From Rhodobacteraceae bacterium HTCC2150 (GTDB lineage: Bacteria; Pseudomonadota; Alphaproteobacteria; Rhodobacterales; Rhodobacteraceae): 64,000 nucleotides of DNA. Position numbers and translations under genes: made by a program. The notes beneath the pieces were generated by a model that saw only the letters and a program-made list of their open reading frames with translations, did not search any database and was not told the DNA's origin. Location: positions 372,001 to 436,000 of the forward strand of contig AAXZ01000002.1 of the NCBI GenBank assembly GCA_000169395.1. The letters run 5' to 3'. Below, one piece after another: positions 48,079 through 56,643 of the stretch. Numbering within the stretch: position 1 is the stretch's first letter; each line of letters begins with the position of its first letter.

Positions 48079-48810
48079 CTATTTTTTCTTTAAGGCCGCT
48101 AACGCCTCTTCGGCGTCCCGTTTGTTTTTATTTTCTTGTTCAAGTAAATCTTTCAGACGTTTGATATGTTCTTTAGAATAAGCAATATCTAGCTTCTTAC
48201 CTTTGCGGCAAATTTTGCGCCCTTTTTCCTGATCAACGATCACGGGAATTTTCCGGTCCAAGAACTTAACTTCGTTGTCTTTTATGAATTCTTCGGATTT
48301 TTCACCATCTATACATTTGCCAAAAGGCCAAACAATCATCGAAATGGCATGAGGAACTGACAAAATAAGGTTAGTGGACCACGTTTCAGGCCCACTAAAT
48401 AAGGCATACCGATAATATCTAGCCTTCAGGCTGAACTTCAAACAATATTTTTTGCCAAAGACATCCACAATTTTTTGAACCGGTATTTCAACTTTTGCTT
48501 TACCGACCTTTTTTTGAATTTCTGTGTTCACTGCTGTTTCAGACACCAGCCCAGTTTCTTGCGTAAATTCTCGGATGACCTCATACACAAGATCCGGCCG
48601 TTTGCCTTGATAATCATCTGCATAGATTAAAAATTTCGATTCCAATGAAATAATGGGGTCTGGCTTTTTTGTGGTGTACTCTTGCTTCTCACAATCCCAA
48701 GCATACACACTAAAGTAGTCGCTTTCTTCCGCTTTGTGAGATGCCTTGTTGTAATATTCCCTTCGCAACGAAACGAGATTGTATTCTTTATTTCCCAATT
48801 TCAACTTCAT
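48079..48810 (-). CDS. unrecognised lysine-rich protein between hisA and hisF
   Basis: A 243-residue soluble protein, rich in Lys and Glu, on the strand opposite to the his genes. Its stop lies 10 bases from the hisA stop, and hisF starts 130 bases past its ATG. No family is recognised. The N-terminus is beta-like (KLKLGNKEYNLVSLRREYYN), one hydrophobic patch is in the middle (TNLILSVPHAISMIVWPFG), and the C-terminus is a coiled-coil-like tail (residues 205-243). There are five cysteines. The DNA is visibly more AT-rich and AAA-rich than the neighbours, which suggests acquisition by transfer. Function unknown. Confidence 0.75.
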   Translation of the reverse strand: MKLKLGNKEYNLVSLRREYYNKASHKAEESDYFSVYAWDCEKQEYTTKKPDPIISLESKFLIYADDYQGKRPDLVYEVIREFTQETGLVSETAVNTEIQKKVGKAKVEIPVQKIVDVFGKKYCLKFSLKARYYRYALFSGPETWSTNLILSVPHAISMIVWPFGKCIDGEKSEEFIKDNEVKFLDRKIPVIVDQEKGRKICRKGKKLDIAYSKEHIKRLKDLLEQENKNKRDAEEALAALKKK

Positions 48811-48940
48811 AAATCCATCCTCACTCGATCAAATGCCTTCATTCTACGAGGAAAAGTAGCAATCACCAAATCCATGGTTTGGATTGCGGGTCGATGCCCA
48901 AGGCGTTATGACAAGGCGAATATTCAAAGGCGACAAACAA

Positions 48941-49702
48941 ATGCTTAAAACTCGGATCATTCCCTGTCTGGATGTCAAAGATGGTCGCGTCGTCAAAGGC
49001 GTGAATTTTGTGGGCCTACGCGATGCGGGTGATCCAGTGGATGCGGCACGTGCCTATGACGCCGCTGGCGCGGATGAATTGTGTTTCCTCGATATTAACG
49101 CGACACACGAAAATCGTGGCACAATGTTTGATTTGGCGCGGCGTACGGCCGAGCAATGTTTTATGCCACTTACCATTGGCGGCGGTGTTCGCACCGCTGA
49201 TGATGTGCGCAATTTGTTGCTGGCTGGAGCGGACAAAGTCTCTTTTAACTCAGCCGCCGTTGCTAACCCAGACGTCGTTTCTGACAGCGCCAATCGTTTT
49301 GGCAGTCAGTGCACGGTTGTAGCGATTGACGCCAAAACAGTGTCACCCGGAAAATGGGAAATATTTACACACGGCGGGCGCAAGGCCACGGGGATTGATG
49401 CCATAGAATTTGCAAAGCTGGTGGTTTCCAAGGGCGCTGGTGAAATTCTTCTCACGTCAATGGACCGTGATGGTACCAAGGCTGGGTTCAACTTGCCTTT
49501 GACACGCGCCATTTCAGATGCTGTTAGCGTACCGGTTATTGCATCTGGTGGTGTTGGTAATCTGGATCACCTCGTTGAAGGCGTCACAAAGGGCGGCGCA
49601 TCAGCAGTACTTGCCGCGTCAATTTTTCACTTCGGCGATTACACAATTCAAGAAGCCAAGGATCACATGGCCGCCGCCGGTATCCCTATGAGGATGTCAT
49701 GA
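48941..49702 (+). CDS. hisF: imidazole glycerol phosphate synthase subunit HisF
   Basis: A 253-residue barrel, the cyclase subunit of the HisFH complex. Catalytic aspartates are in IPCLDVKDG (Asp11) and LLTSMDRDG (Asp130 region). The ATG at 48941 is the family start; an in-frame start at 48884 has no support. It overlaps hisE by 4 bases (ATGA). Confidence 0.96.
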   Translation: MLKTRIIPCLDVKDGRVVKGVNFVGLRDAGDPVDAARAYDAAGADELCFLDINATHENRGTMFDLARRTAEQCFMPLTIGGGVRTADDVRNLLLAGADKVSFNSAAVANPDVVSDSANRFGSQCTVVAIDAKTVSPGKWEIFTHGGRKATGIDAIEFAKLVVSKGAGEILLTSMDRDGTKAGFNLPLTRAISDAVSVPVIASGGVGNLDHLVEGVTKGGASAVLAASIFHFGDYTIQEAKDHMAAAGIPMRMS

Positions 49703-50007
49703 ACGTTTTAGATGAACTTTTTGCCACAATAATTGCCCGCAAAACGGCTGATCCAACCAGCAGTTGGACCGCGCAATTACTGGCAAAAGGTCCCGAAAAA
49801 TGCGCCGAAAAATTTGGCGAAGAGTCGATTGAGGCAATTATTGAGGCCGTAAAGGGTGACAAAGCCGCCATGACAAACGAGGCCGCCGATGTTCTTTATC
49901 ATCTATTGGTGATGCTGGCGTCGCGCGACGTAGAATTGAACGATGTGCTTGAAAATCTCGCGGCCCGTCAAGGGCAATCAGGAATCGCTGAAAAAGCCAG
50001 TCGTTAA
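49699..50007 (+). CDS. hisE: phosphoribosyl-ATP pyrophosphatase HisE
   Basis: A 102-residue MazG-like helical protein. The metal-binding EExxE-type motif is in [13 protein letters not shown] and the second acidic helix is [14 protein letters not shown]. It hydrolyses PR-ATP in the second step of histidine synthesis. Coupled to hisF by overlap. Confidence 0.95.
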   Translation: MNVLDELFATIIARKTADPTSSWTAQLLAKGPEKCAEKFGEESIEAIIEAVKGDKAAMTNEAADVLYHLLVMLASRDVELNDVLENLAARQGQSGIAEKASR

Positions 50008-50073
50008 AAAATACTTGCACCTACAGGCAACTTGGTTTCATGTGCGCGCGGCACTGAAATAAAGGAATCTGTC

Positions 50074-51198
50074 ATGGTATGGTCCCCAGAAAAAACCGAA
50101 GTCAAAAGTTGGAATGAGTGGGATACCCTGCGCCACGTGATCGTGGGTCGCGCGGATGATTGCCATATTCCACCAGAAGAACCCGCCCTAGACGCCAAAG
50201 TGCCCGAGGATTCTGACATGCGTGGCCAATGGGGCCGTCGTCCGCAAGAAACAATTGATCGCGCCAATGAACTGCTCGACAATTTTGCCGACATGTTGGC
50301 GAAACGTGGCCTGCGCGTAGACCGCCCGACGCCAACCGATTTTTCATTGCCGGCAACGACACCGGATTTCCATACGGACTGTCAATTTGGCTGTATGCCG
50401 CCACGCGACGTTTTGCTAACCGTTGGCCACGAAATTCTAGAGGCAACCATGTCCTATAGGTGTCGTTGGTTTGAATATCTGTGCTATCGCCCGTTGATGC
50501 AGCAGTATTGGAATGAAGACACAAAATTCCGTCACGAAGCCGCACCAAAACCACGCCTTACGAATGAAGATTACCACCCAGATTATCTGTCCGAAAAAAT
50601 TGGCGTTGAGAAACGCCTAAAATGGGCGGCGGAAAAATTCTTCGTAACGACCGAAGAAGAGCCTCTTTTTGATGCGGCTGATGTTTTGCGATTTGGTCGC
50701 GATCTGGTGGTACAGCACGGCTTTACCACCAATCTAAAAGGCATCGAATGGCTGCGCCGTCACTTCCCTGACCACCGCGTTCACACCGTCAACTTTCCAG
50801 GTGATCCTTACCCAATCCATATCGACGCAACCTTTACGCCTTTGCGCCCCGGTTTGATCCTGAACAACCCACAACGTCGTTTGCCCGATGAACAACGTAA
50901 AATGTTCAATGACAACGGATGGGAAATCGTTGACGCGGCACAACCAGCCCACAACGCGCCACCTGCTCTTTGTTATTCATCCACTTGGTTGTCGATGAAT
51001 GTACTGGTTTTAGACCCAAAAACAGTTTGCGTTGAGAAGTCAGAGGTTTATCAAGCCGAACAAATGGACAAGCTTGGCATGAATGTCATCCCAGTAGATT
51101 TGCGCGATGCCTATGCATTTGGCGGTGGTTTACATTGTTGCACAGCAGACGTTTATCGCGACGGCGATTGTGAAGACTATTTCCCCAACTTAAAATAG
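50074..51198 (+). CDS. amidinotransferase of the glycine amidinotransferase family
   Basis: A 374-residue enzyme of the AGAT/amidinotransferase (pentein) fold. GLHCCTADVYRDG near the C-terminus contains the catalytic cysteine (Cys355, equivalent to Cys407 of the human enzyme), and the His-Asp partners lie in the RHFPDHRVHTVNFPGDPYPIH region. The family moves an amidino group from arginine to glycine or another amine. The ATG at 50074 follows AAGGAATC; 14 in-frame codons upstream lack a ribosome site. It is 66 bases after hisE and may be independent. Product (guanidinoacetate or other) is unproven. Confidence 0.85.
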   Translation: MVWSPEKTEVKSWNEWDTLRHVIVGRADDCHIPPEEPALDAKVPEDSDMRGQWGRRPQETIDRANELLDNFADMLAKRGLRVDRPTPTDFSLPATTPDFHTDCQFGCMPPRDVLLTVGHEILEATMSYRCRWFEYLCYRPLMQQYWNEDTKFRHEAAPKPRLTNEDYHPDYLSEKIGVEKRLKWAAEKFFVTTEEEPLFDAADVLRFGRDLVVQHGFTTNLKGIEWLRRHFPDHRVHTVNFPGDPYPIHIDATFTPLRPGLILNNPQRRLPDEQRKMFNDNGWEIVDAAQPAHNAPPALCYSSTWLSMNVLVLDPKTVCVEKSEVYQAEQMDKLGMNVIPVDLRDAYAFGGGLHCCTADVYRDGDCEDYFPNLK

Positions 51199-51287
51199 CA
51201 AATTCGCCCTTGGCCCCACTGAACCAGAAACCAGTGTGGGCCGAAGGCACACCCAATTTGGTCATGCATCCCTCACAAAAAACAAAG

Positions 51288-51314
51288 ACGCCCAAGGCGG
51301 GAAACCTCGGGCGT
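51288..51314. terminator. bidirectional hairpin terminator between the amidinotransferase and the YHS gene
   Basis: ACGCCCAAGG (51288-51297) and CCTCGGGCGT (51305-51314) pair at nine of ten positions, the tenth being an A-C mismatch that is a G-T wobble on the minus strand. On the minus strand the stem is followed by a T-rich run (CTTTGTTTTTTG). The 239-base gap between the convergent genes has no other feature. Confidence 0.7.
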
Positions 51315-51437
51315 GAGTTTTGGAACGAGGGACAGTAATCCAAACGCGCAGTTCCAGTTCGCGTCTGCACGTTCAACCTAAGTCAGACAGCCCATAAAAA
51401 TAAGGAAATGTCGCGCTTTTGTGATCAATTGTTAACG

Positions 51438-51899
51438 TCATCCTAATACCGCGGGCCAATTGGCCTCGGCTTTTGCGACATTCCCAGGAATGTCTTGTTT
51501 CCAAATACCACGCACGGTTTTGTTGTAATTTAGATAAAGGCGATCATTCCAAATCGTCCAGGCATCTGGCTGCGTTGATGCCGTGCTGCCTTTGGAAACA
51601 GCATAGGCACAATACCCCCCAAATTGAGGCATATATGCAAGTGGATCGGCGATGAAATCATCAAGATTTTCAGCACTGGAAAATTGCCAAGTAACGCCGC
51701 CCATATTTGTCGAAAATTCTGCACTTCCCTCTACTGGCCCTGCGACCTTGAAATAGGCAACAGGATCGTACCCACGAATTGCCAAACCATCAGGGGCAAA
51801 CCATTTGGATTTCGTAGCAGCCAAAATCGGGCTTGCCAAAATACCGCCTAAAGGTGTCACAACAGTCAGTTGCAATAATTTACGACGAAATAAATTCAT
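51438..51899 (-). CDS. YHS domain protein with a twin-arginine-like signal
   Basis: A 153-residue exported protein. The N-terminus NLFRRKLLQLTVV looks like a twin-arginine signal. The YHS domain runs from about residue 37 (AIRGYDPVAYF, then EFSTNMGGVTWQFSSAENLDDFIADPLAYMPQFGGYCAYAVSKG) and contains the cysteine of the FGGYCAYA pattern. YHS domains are often metal binding. It ends near a bidirectional terminator. Function unknown, possibly metal or redox stress. Confidence 0.88.
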   Translation of the reverse strand: MNLFRRKLLQLTVVTPLGGILASPILAATKSKWFAPDGLAIRGYDPVAYFKVAGPVEGSAEFSTNMGGVTWQFSSAENLDDFIADPLAYMPQFGGYCAYAVSKGSTASTQPDAWTIWNDRLYLNYNKTVRGIWKQDIPGNVAKAEANWPAVLG

Positions 51900-52009
51900 A
51901 ATTTTCCTCCGGTTTCATTTGCGCTCAAACTGTCATGGCCCAATCAATTCGGCCAGTAGCATCGCAAAAACGTGAAGGAATGTGTGGTTTGTTGGGGAAA
52001 CGCCGATTA

Positions 52010-52810
52010 TCAGACCGACTTATTCTGCAAACTCGCATAAAGAGATACAGCCGCCGCATTGGAAACATTCAACGAGCCAAAGGCCCCCGCACTATCAATG
52101 CGCATGAGGGCATCACAGGTGGCTTTCGTCTTGTCACGTAATCCAGGTCCTTCGGCACCTAGAACCAATGCAATGGGGCGCGGGCCATTCGCCAAAGTCG
52201 AGGCAATCACCGTTTCCATTGTATCCTCAGCCTCGCCATCTAGACCCAACAGAATGTAACCCAGAGCTTTCATTTCTTCCATTGTATCCGCCAAATTTCG
52301 AATGCGCACATAAGGTTGACGTTCAAGGGCGCCTGAAGCCGTTTTGGCCAAAGCACCCGTTTCAGGTGCCGCATTGCGTTTGGTGGCAATCACGGCTGCT
52401 GCACCCAAAACTTCGGCGGATCGCAGGATTGCACCGACGTTATGTGGGTCGGTCACGCGATCCAAGAAAAGCAAACGACCATGAGGACCTGCATCAATGG
52501 CAATACTTTGTAGATCCGTCCATTTAAGTGGTTTCACTTCAAGTGCTGCACCTTGGTGAACAGAACCTGCATCAAGAGGTGCTGAGAACTTTCGAGGTTC
52601 ACAAATTTCCGGCGTTATACCTGATTGCTCAATTGCATCTGCCAAACGATCAGCGGCATTTTTGGTCACAACCAGCTTTAACAGCTCGCGTTTTGGATTA
52701 AGAAGTGCATCGCGCACGGCGTGTATGCCAAAAAGCCAAACTGTTAGCGCATCCTCTGCACGTTTTTGGCGTTCTTTTTCGACAATCCAAGTTGGTTTTT
52801 TCGTGGCCAT
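52010..52810 (-). CDS. rlmB: 23S rRNA 2'-O-ribose methyltransferase RlmB (SpoU/TrmH family)
   Basis: A 266-residue SPOUT methyltransferase. It has the N-terminal RNA-binding domain (WLFGIHAVRDALLNPKR), and the SpoU motifs LFLDRVTDPHNVGAILRSA, LVLGAEGPGLRDK and SLNVSNAAAVSLYA in the trefoil-knot C-domain. It methylates Gm2251 in 23S rRNA in known members. Divergent from tRNA-Tyr. Confidence 0.93.
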   Translation of the reverse strand: MATKKPTWIVEKERQKRAEDALTVWLFGIHAVRDALLNPKRELLKLVVTKNAADRLADAIEQSGITPEICEPRKFSAPLDAGSVHQGAALEVKPLKWTDLQSIAIDAGPHGRLLFLDRVTDPHNVGAILRSAEVLGAAAVIATKRNAAPETGALAKTASGALERQPYVRIRNLADTMEEMKALGYILLGLDGEAEDTMETVIASTLANGPRPIALVLGAEGPGLRDKTKATCDALMRIDSAGAFGSLNVSNAAAVSLYASLQNKSV

Positions 52811-52991
52811 GGTTTCACAAGCTTTCTAAATGCAGTGCAATTCAGCACCTTTTACGCCCCTTAGGCGCAATCATCCAGACCTGATGAACAAATCTAAAAA
52901 TCAGCCAAAAAAGAGATACAAAAATAAATTCCAAAACAAGTACATGCCCGCTTGACGCCCCCCAATGGTATTGGTACTCAGCCCTCGGTTA

Positions 52992-53075
52992 GGGCGACAG
53001 GCCGCAAGGTGTGGCAGGGGACTGTAACTCCCTCGCGGAGACGCACGCCTGGTTCGATTCCAGGGTCGCCCACCA
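52992..53075 (+). tRNA. tRNA-Tyr (anticodon GTA)
   Basis: The acceptor GGGCGAC (52992-52998) pairs with GTCGCCC (53065-53071), followed by the discriminator A and an encoded CCA to 53075. The D-arm is GCC-GCAAGGTGT-GGC, the anticodon arm GGGGA-CTGTAAC-TCCCT (loop anticodon GTA), then a long class II variable arm and T-arm CCTGG-TTCGATT-CCAGG. Class II type with 84 bases, as expected for tyrosine. Confidence 0.97.
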
Positions 53076-53385
53076 CTTTCTCAACATTTTGATGCGGCAA
53101 TTATTTCATCCTCTGGATGATTATTTTGGTTTGTTGTCATTATTTCCATTGTCAATTGTTACGTTATAACGTAACACTTTCTCAAATCTCGAAAGAAACA
53201 CCATGCGCTTTCCAAATGCTATGCGACTTGTCGTTGCTCTGAACTTTTTGAAATCATCAAGCGCCATTTCCAGCGACGCAAAATTTAACATCTTTAATAC
53301 GCAAAACCGTCTTTCGTTAACTTTGCGCACGAACTGTTGAACAACATACAAAGAATAAACATCTAACTAAAACGGAAACTCTCTT
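53076..53385. other. 310-base gap between tRNA-Tyr and the zrgA-like gene
   Basis: The gap holds the Zur-like palindrome at 53157-53176 and a T-rich stretch after the tRNA. A possible 76-codon ORF on the minus strand (53121-53351) has no recognisable product and crosses the palindrome, so it is not called. The rest is an AT-rich leader of zrgA. Confidence 0.5.
53157..53176. promoter_or_regulatory. 20-base perfect palindrome resembling a Zur box
   Basis: TGTTACGTTATAACGTAACA is a perfect inverted repeat with the GTTA-TAAC core of alphaproteobacterial Zur sites (GTTATGTTATAACATAAC type). It is about 210 bases upstream of the ATG of zrgA, so the transcript would have a long leader. Its match to Zur is inferred from family knowledge. 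Confidence 0.6.
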
Positions 53386-54096
53386 ATGAACAAATGCTTC
53401 CCTATTGTGTTGGCCCTATTGGCCTCCCCTGCTGTTGCAGAAGAAACCCGTGAACTAGACAGTCATGAACATGGTGTCGGCGAACTTAACATTGCCTTTG
53501 ATGGCAATTCGGTTGCAATGGAACTTCACGCCCCTGGCGCGGATATCGTCGGGTTTGAATATGAGGCCCAAAGTGAAACTGATCACGCGGCAATTGATGC
53601 GGCAATTGCCATGCTTGCTAAGCCTTTTGATCTTTTCGCTATTCCATCGGCCGCTGCCTGTACCGTGATAGAAGCCAGCGCAGAACTTGAAAGCGAAGGC
53701 GAGCATGATGAGCATGATGAGCATGATGAGCATGATGAGCATGATGAGCATGATGAGCATGATGAGCATGATGAGCATGATGAGCATGATGAGCATGATG
53801 AGCATGATGAAGATCATGACAACCACAAAGATGACGATGGTGACCATGATGACGAACATGCAGAAGAGCATCACGACGACGACGAACATGCAGACGAAGC
53901 TGGTCATACAGAATTTCATGCCGAATACACATTCACTTGCGAAAATCCGGCTGCTTTGACAGATATTGCATTTACATACTTTGATGTTTTTGAGAATGCT
54001 CGCGAACTAGAGGTACAAATCGTTTCTGCAACAGGTGCACAGGCATTTGAAGTTGAACGCACGGAACCAAAACTGGATCTAAAAGGACTGTTCTGA
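53386..54096 (+). CDS. zrgA: ZrgA-like zinc uptake protein with a His-rich repeat (DUF2796)
   Basis: A 236-residue secreted protein. The Sec signal peptide (about residues 1-18, ending AVAE) precedes a DUF2796-type domain (HEHGVGELNIAFDGNSVAMELHAPGADIVGFE). From residue 106 comes a low-complexity tract with 12 perfect EHD units and then further His/Asp runs, and finally the C-terminal half of the domain (FTCENPAALTDIAFTYFD). The known zrg operons encode a second zinc importer besides ZnuABC, with ZrgA as a periplasmic zinc-binding protein. Three genes in operon order follow. The first cysteine at residue 97 and the FTCEN cysteine may form a disulfide. Confidence 0.88.
   Translation: MNKCFPIVLALLASPAVAEETRELDSHEHGVGELNIAFDGNSVAMELHAPGADIVGFEYEAQSETDHAAIDAAIAMLAKPFDLFAIPSAAACTVIEASAELESEGEHDEHDEHDEHDEHDEHDEHDEHDEHDEHDEHDEHDEDHDNHKDDDGDHDDEHAEEHHDDDEHADEAGHTEFHAEYTFTCENPAALTDIAFTYFDVFENARELEVQIVSATGAQAFEVERTEPKLDLKGLF
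53701..53808 (+). repeat. twelve tandem copies of a 9-base unit coding for Glu-His-Asp
   Basis: Twelve perfect copies of GAGCATGAT in frame within zrgA (codons 106-141), followed by degenerate copies. The exact identity of the units implies recent slippage and length variation between strains. Confidence 0.97.
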
Positions 54097-54098
54097 TT

Positions 54099-54797
54099 TT
54101 GTCAAAAGACTCGATCATTGATTTAAAGGATGCCCGATTTCGCTGGCCGGGTCGGGCATCCTTTGCACTTTCAGTACCTGAATTTCTTGTGGAAAAAGGA
54201 CAATCTGTTCTGTTGCTTGGGGAAAGTGGATCTGGAAAATCCACACTACTTTCAATGATCTGCGGCACGATCCTTGCTGATAGTGGGTCAGTGTCAGTAA
54301 ATGGAACCGACTTAAAAACCCTTTCGGGTTGGTCTCGGGATCGGTTCCGCGCCGAGCAAATTGGCGTTATTTTTCAACAATTTAACTTGCTACCCTTCGG
54401 GTCGGTGACAGACAACATTTTACTGCCTTTGAAATTTGCGCCTTCACGCCGCAAACGATGCCACAATCCATCACGTCAAGCCGCCGAGTTATGTCAGGCG
54501 CTTGGGTTACCTGAAGGCATTGCATCATCCAAAGCGGCCAATTTAAGCGTCGGACAACAGCAGCGTGTCGCCGTTGCGCGGGCCCTAATTGGCGCGCCCC
54601 CTATTCTTATTGCCGATGAACCGACGTCATCATTGGATGAACTAGCGCAATCAAATTTCTTGGATTTGATGTTTCATCAAGTCGCGGCTCAGGAAACGAC
54701 ACTTATTATGGTCAGTCACGATCCCCGTTTGGCCGACAGGTTTGATCGTACAGTTCACATGAATGATATCGCAACAATTCAAAGGCAGGCATCATGA
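54099..54797 (+). CDS. zrgB: ABC transporter ATPase of the zrg operon
   Basis: A 232-residue ATPase of the LolD/MacB/FtsE type. Walker A GESGSGKST is at about 41-49, the signature LSVGQQQRVAVAR and Walker B PILIADEPTSSLDE. It probably starts at the TTG at 54099, three bases after the zrgA stop, behind AAAGGAC. The overlap with the permease is ATGA. In this operon it would energise zinc export from the periplasmic carrier or import through the FtsX-like permease; the direction is not known. Confidence 0.85.
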   Translation: MSKDSIIDLKDARFRWPGRASFALSVPEFLVEKGQSVLLLGESGSGKSTLLSMICGTILADSGSVSVNGTDLKTLSGWSRDRFRAEQIGVIFQQFNLLPFGSVTDNILLPLKFAPSRRKRCHNPSRQAAELCQALGLPEGIASSKAANLSVGQQQRVAVARALIGAPPILIADEPTSSLDELAQSNFLDLMFHQVAAQETTLIMVSHDPRLADRFDRTVHMNDIATIQRQAS

Positions 54798-56044
54798 TTT
54801 TGCGGCTTGCATTTGGCTCTTTGCTGGCACGAGCCTTAACCGTTGGCATGACAATTTTGGCCATTGCTCTATCCGTTGCTCTGTTCCTTGGTGTGGAAAA
54901 AATCCGAACTGGAGCCAAGGCAAGTTTCGCTGATACTATTTCAGGCACCGATTTGATCGTCGGTGCGCGTTCAGGGTCAGTTCAATTATTGCTTTATTCT
55001 GTTTTCCGCATCGGAAACGCAACAAACAACGTGACATGGGAAAGCTATCAAGATTTGGCGAACCGGCCTGAATTGGAATGGATTGTTCCAATATCCTTAG
55101 GGGACAGCCACAGACAATTCCGCGTCATGGGCACAAGTGCAGCATTCTTTGAGCACTACAAATATCGTCAGGGTCGTAGCCTAGAATTTGGCATAGGCGT
55201 TGTCATGGATGATCTTTTTGACACGGTCATTGGCCACGACGTTGCACAAACGCTTGGATACAATGTGGATGACCCTATTGTCGTCGCACACGGCTTGGCC
55301 TCTTTTGCAAAACACAAGGATCAGCCTTTTCGCGTATCTGGCATCCTAGAAAAGACGGGCACACCAGTAGACAGAACCGTCATCGTGTCCATGCAAGCCA
55401 TTGAGGCTATCCATGTAGATTGGCAGAGTGGCGCAAAAACGCCAGGTAAATCGACACCGATTGATGCCATCAGACAAATGGACCTTACACCCAAAGCCGT
55501 AACCGCGGCACTTGTTGGGGTGAAAAGTCCTCTCAAAACCTTTAGCCTTCAACGTGCCATCAACGAATACCCCGAGGAGCCGCTTCTTGCGATATTACCA
55601 GGTGTGGCATTGCAAGAATTATGGGGAATTGTAGGGATAGCCGAAACCGCATTGCTTGCCGTATCCATGATGGTTGTTGTCACCGCACTGATTGGGATGA
55701 TGGCCACTATTTTTTCAAGCCTGAACGAGCGTCGCCGCGAAATGGCGATATTTAGGGCCATGGGTGCCAGTCCAATTGCGATTTTAGGTCTGCTCATATT
55801 AGAGGCCACATTAACAGCGGCGGCCGGTGCTGTTTTGGGTCTGGGATTGCTTTATGTCGGGTTGTTCATCGCCCAACCATTGATCGATAGTGCCTTTGGG
55901 CTTTACTTGCCGATCGAGGCACCCGCCACACGTGAATTATTGGTTCTAGTAGCGGTAATATTTGCTGGCGCAATTGTGAGCATGGTTCCAGCCCTTCGGG
56001 CCTATCGCCTTTCATTAGCAGATGGTATGATGGTTAGATCATGA
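54794..56044 (+). CDS. zrgC: FtsX/MacB-like permease of the zrg operon
   Basis: A 416-residue permease with an N-terminal membrane helix (LLARALTVGMTILAIALSVALFLG), a large periplasmic part and a C-terminal FtsX domain (helices at about 288-310, 335-360 and 382-405). It starts inside the ATPase stop and ends four bases inside the next gene. It belongs with the ATPase rather than with ZnuB-type importers. Confidence 0.86.
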   Translation: MILRLAFGSLLARALTVGMTILAIALSVALFLGVEKIRTGAKASFADTISGTDLIVGARSGSVQLLLYSVFRIGNATNNVTWESYQDLANRPELEWIVPISLGDSHRQFRVMGTSAAFFEHYKYRQGRSLEFGIGVVMDDLFDTVIGHDVAQTLGYNVDDPIVVAHGLASFAKHKDQPFRVSGILEKTGTPVDRTVIVSMQAIEAIHVDWQSGAKTPGKSTPIDAIRQMDLTPKAVTAALVGVKSPLKTFSLQRAINEYPEEPLLAILPGVALQELWGIVGIAETALLAVSMMVVVTALIGMMATIFSSLNERRREMAIFRAMGASPIAILGLLILEATLTAAAGAVLGLGLLYVGLFIAQPLIDSAFGLYLPIEAPATRELLVLVAVIFAGAIVSMVPALRAYRLSLADGMMVRS

Positions 56045-56547
56045 CACACATAAATCGGCGATATCTTATGGCTTTGGGTTTGGCTGGGGTTTTCACTCCG
56101 CGCCTCGGGCTTGCAGCCACACCACGTGAAATCTCTTGGGATGACCTTATCCCACCAGGCGTGCCATATGCCGATATCATTGGTGAAGGTGAGATTAACG
56201 AGGCAACAGATACCTGGCGCCCAATTTTTGATGAAAATGCGACCAAGCTAAACATCTTGCTAAACGGTGAAAATATTCGCCTTCCAGGCTTCATTGTACC
56301 GCTTGAGCAGGGATCCGAAGGCGTAACCGAGTTTGTTTTGGTGCCATATGCAGGCGCGTGCATCCACACGCCCCCGCCGCCCCCCAATCAACTTATCCTG
56401 GTTCGTGCGATTGATCCTTGGCCAACAGACAATATTTGGGATCCAGTTTGGGTAGAAGGCAAGATCAGCACGCAATTGATGACAACAGAAGTTGCTGAAA
56501 CTGGATATGCTATGACAGCTGACAAAATAGAAGCCTACGACTGGTAA
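56041..56547 (+). CDS. DUF3299 periplasmic protein of the zrg operon
   Basis: A 168-residue exported protein with a Tat-like or Sec signal (NRRYLMALGLAGVF, ending LAATP). The DUF3299 hallmarks are ISWDDLIPPG, GFIVPLEQGSEGVTEFVLVPYAGACIHTPPPPPNQ and a conserved Cys-x-His (ACIH). This last gene of the zrg operon is usually taken as part of the zinc system (ZrgD/ZrgE type). The CIH segment may bind metal. Confidence 0.85.
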   Translation: MTHINRRYLMALGLAGVFTPRLGLAATPREISWDDLIPPGVPYADIIGEGEINEATDTWRPIFDENATKLNILLNGENIRLPGFIVPLEQGSEGVTEFVLVPYAGACIHTPPPPPNQLILVRAIDPWPTDNIWDPVWVEGKISTQLMTTEVAETGYAMTADKIEAYDW

Positions 56548-56589
56548 GTCTGCTTACCATTTTTTAGAAACATATAGTTGGTAACCTCG

Positions 56590-56609
56590 AGGCGCAAAAA
56601 TGCGCCTCA
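56590..56609. terminator. hairpin between the zrg operon and the convergent minus-strand operon
   Basis: GAGGCGCA (56590-56597), loop AAAA, TGCGCCTC (56602-56609). There is no good T-run on either strand, but the position between two convergent operon ends fits a bidirectional terminator. Confidence 0.55.
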
Positions 56610-56643
56610 AGTGATTATCCCAAAGATCTCAGATGTTTTTGAT

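Noticed and set aside
53121-53351. 76-codon ORF on the minus strand between tRNA-Tyr and zrgA
   Set aside because: No recognisable domain or ribosome site, and it runs through the 20-base palindrome.
53455-53959. Long ORFs overlapping zrgA in other frames, with Met-Leu-Ile or Met-Ser-Met repeats
   Set aside because: They are shadows of the 9-base repeat read in other frames.
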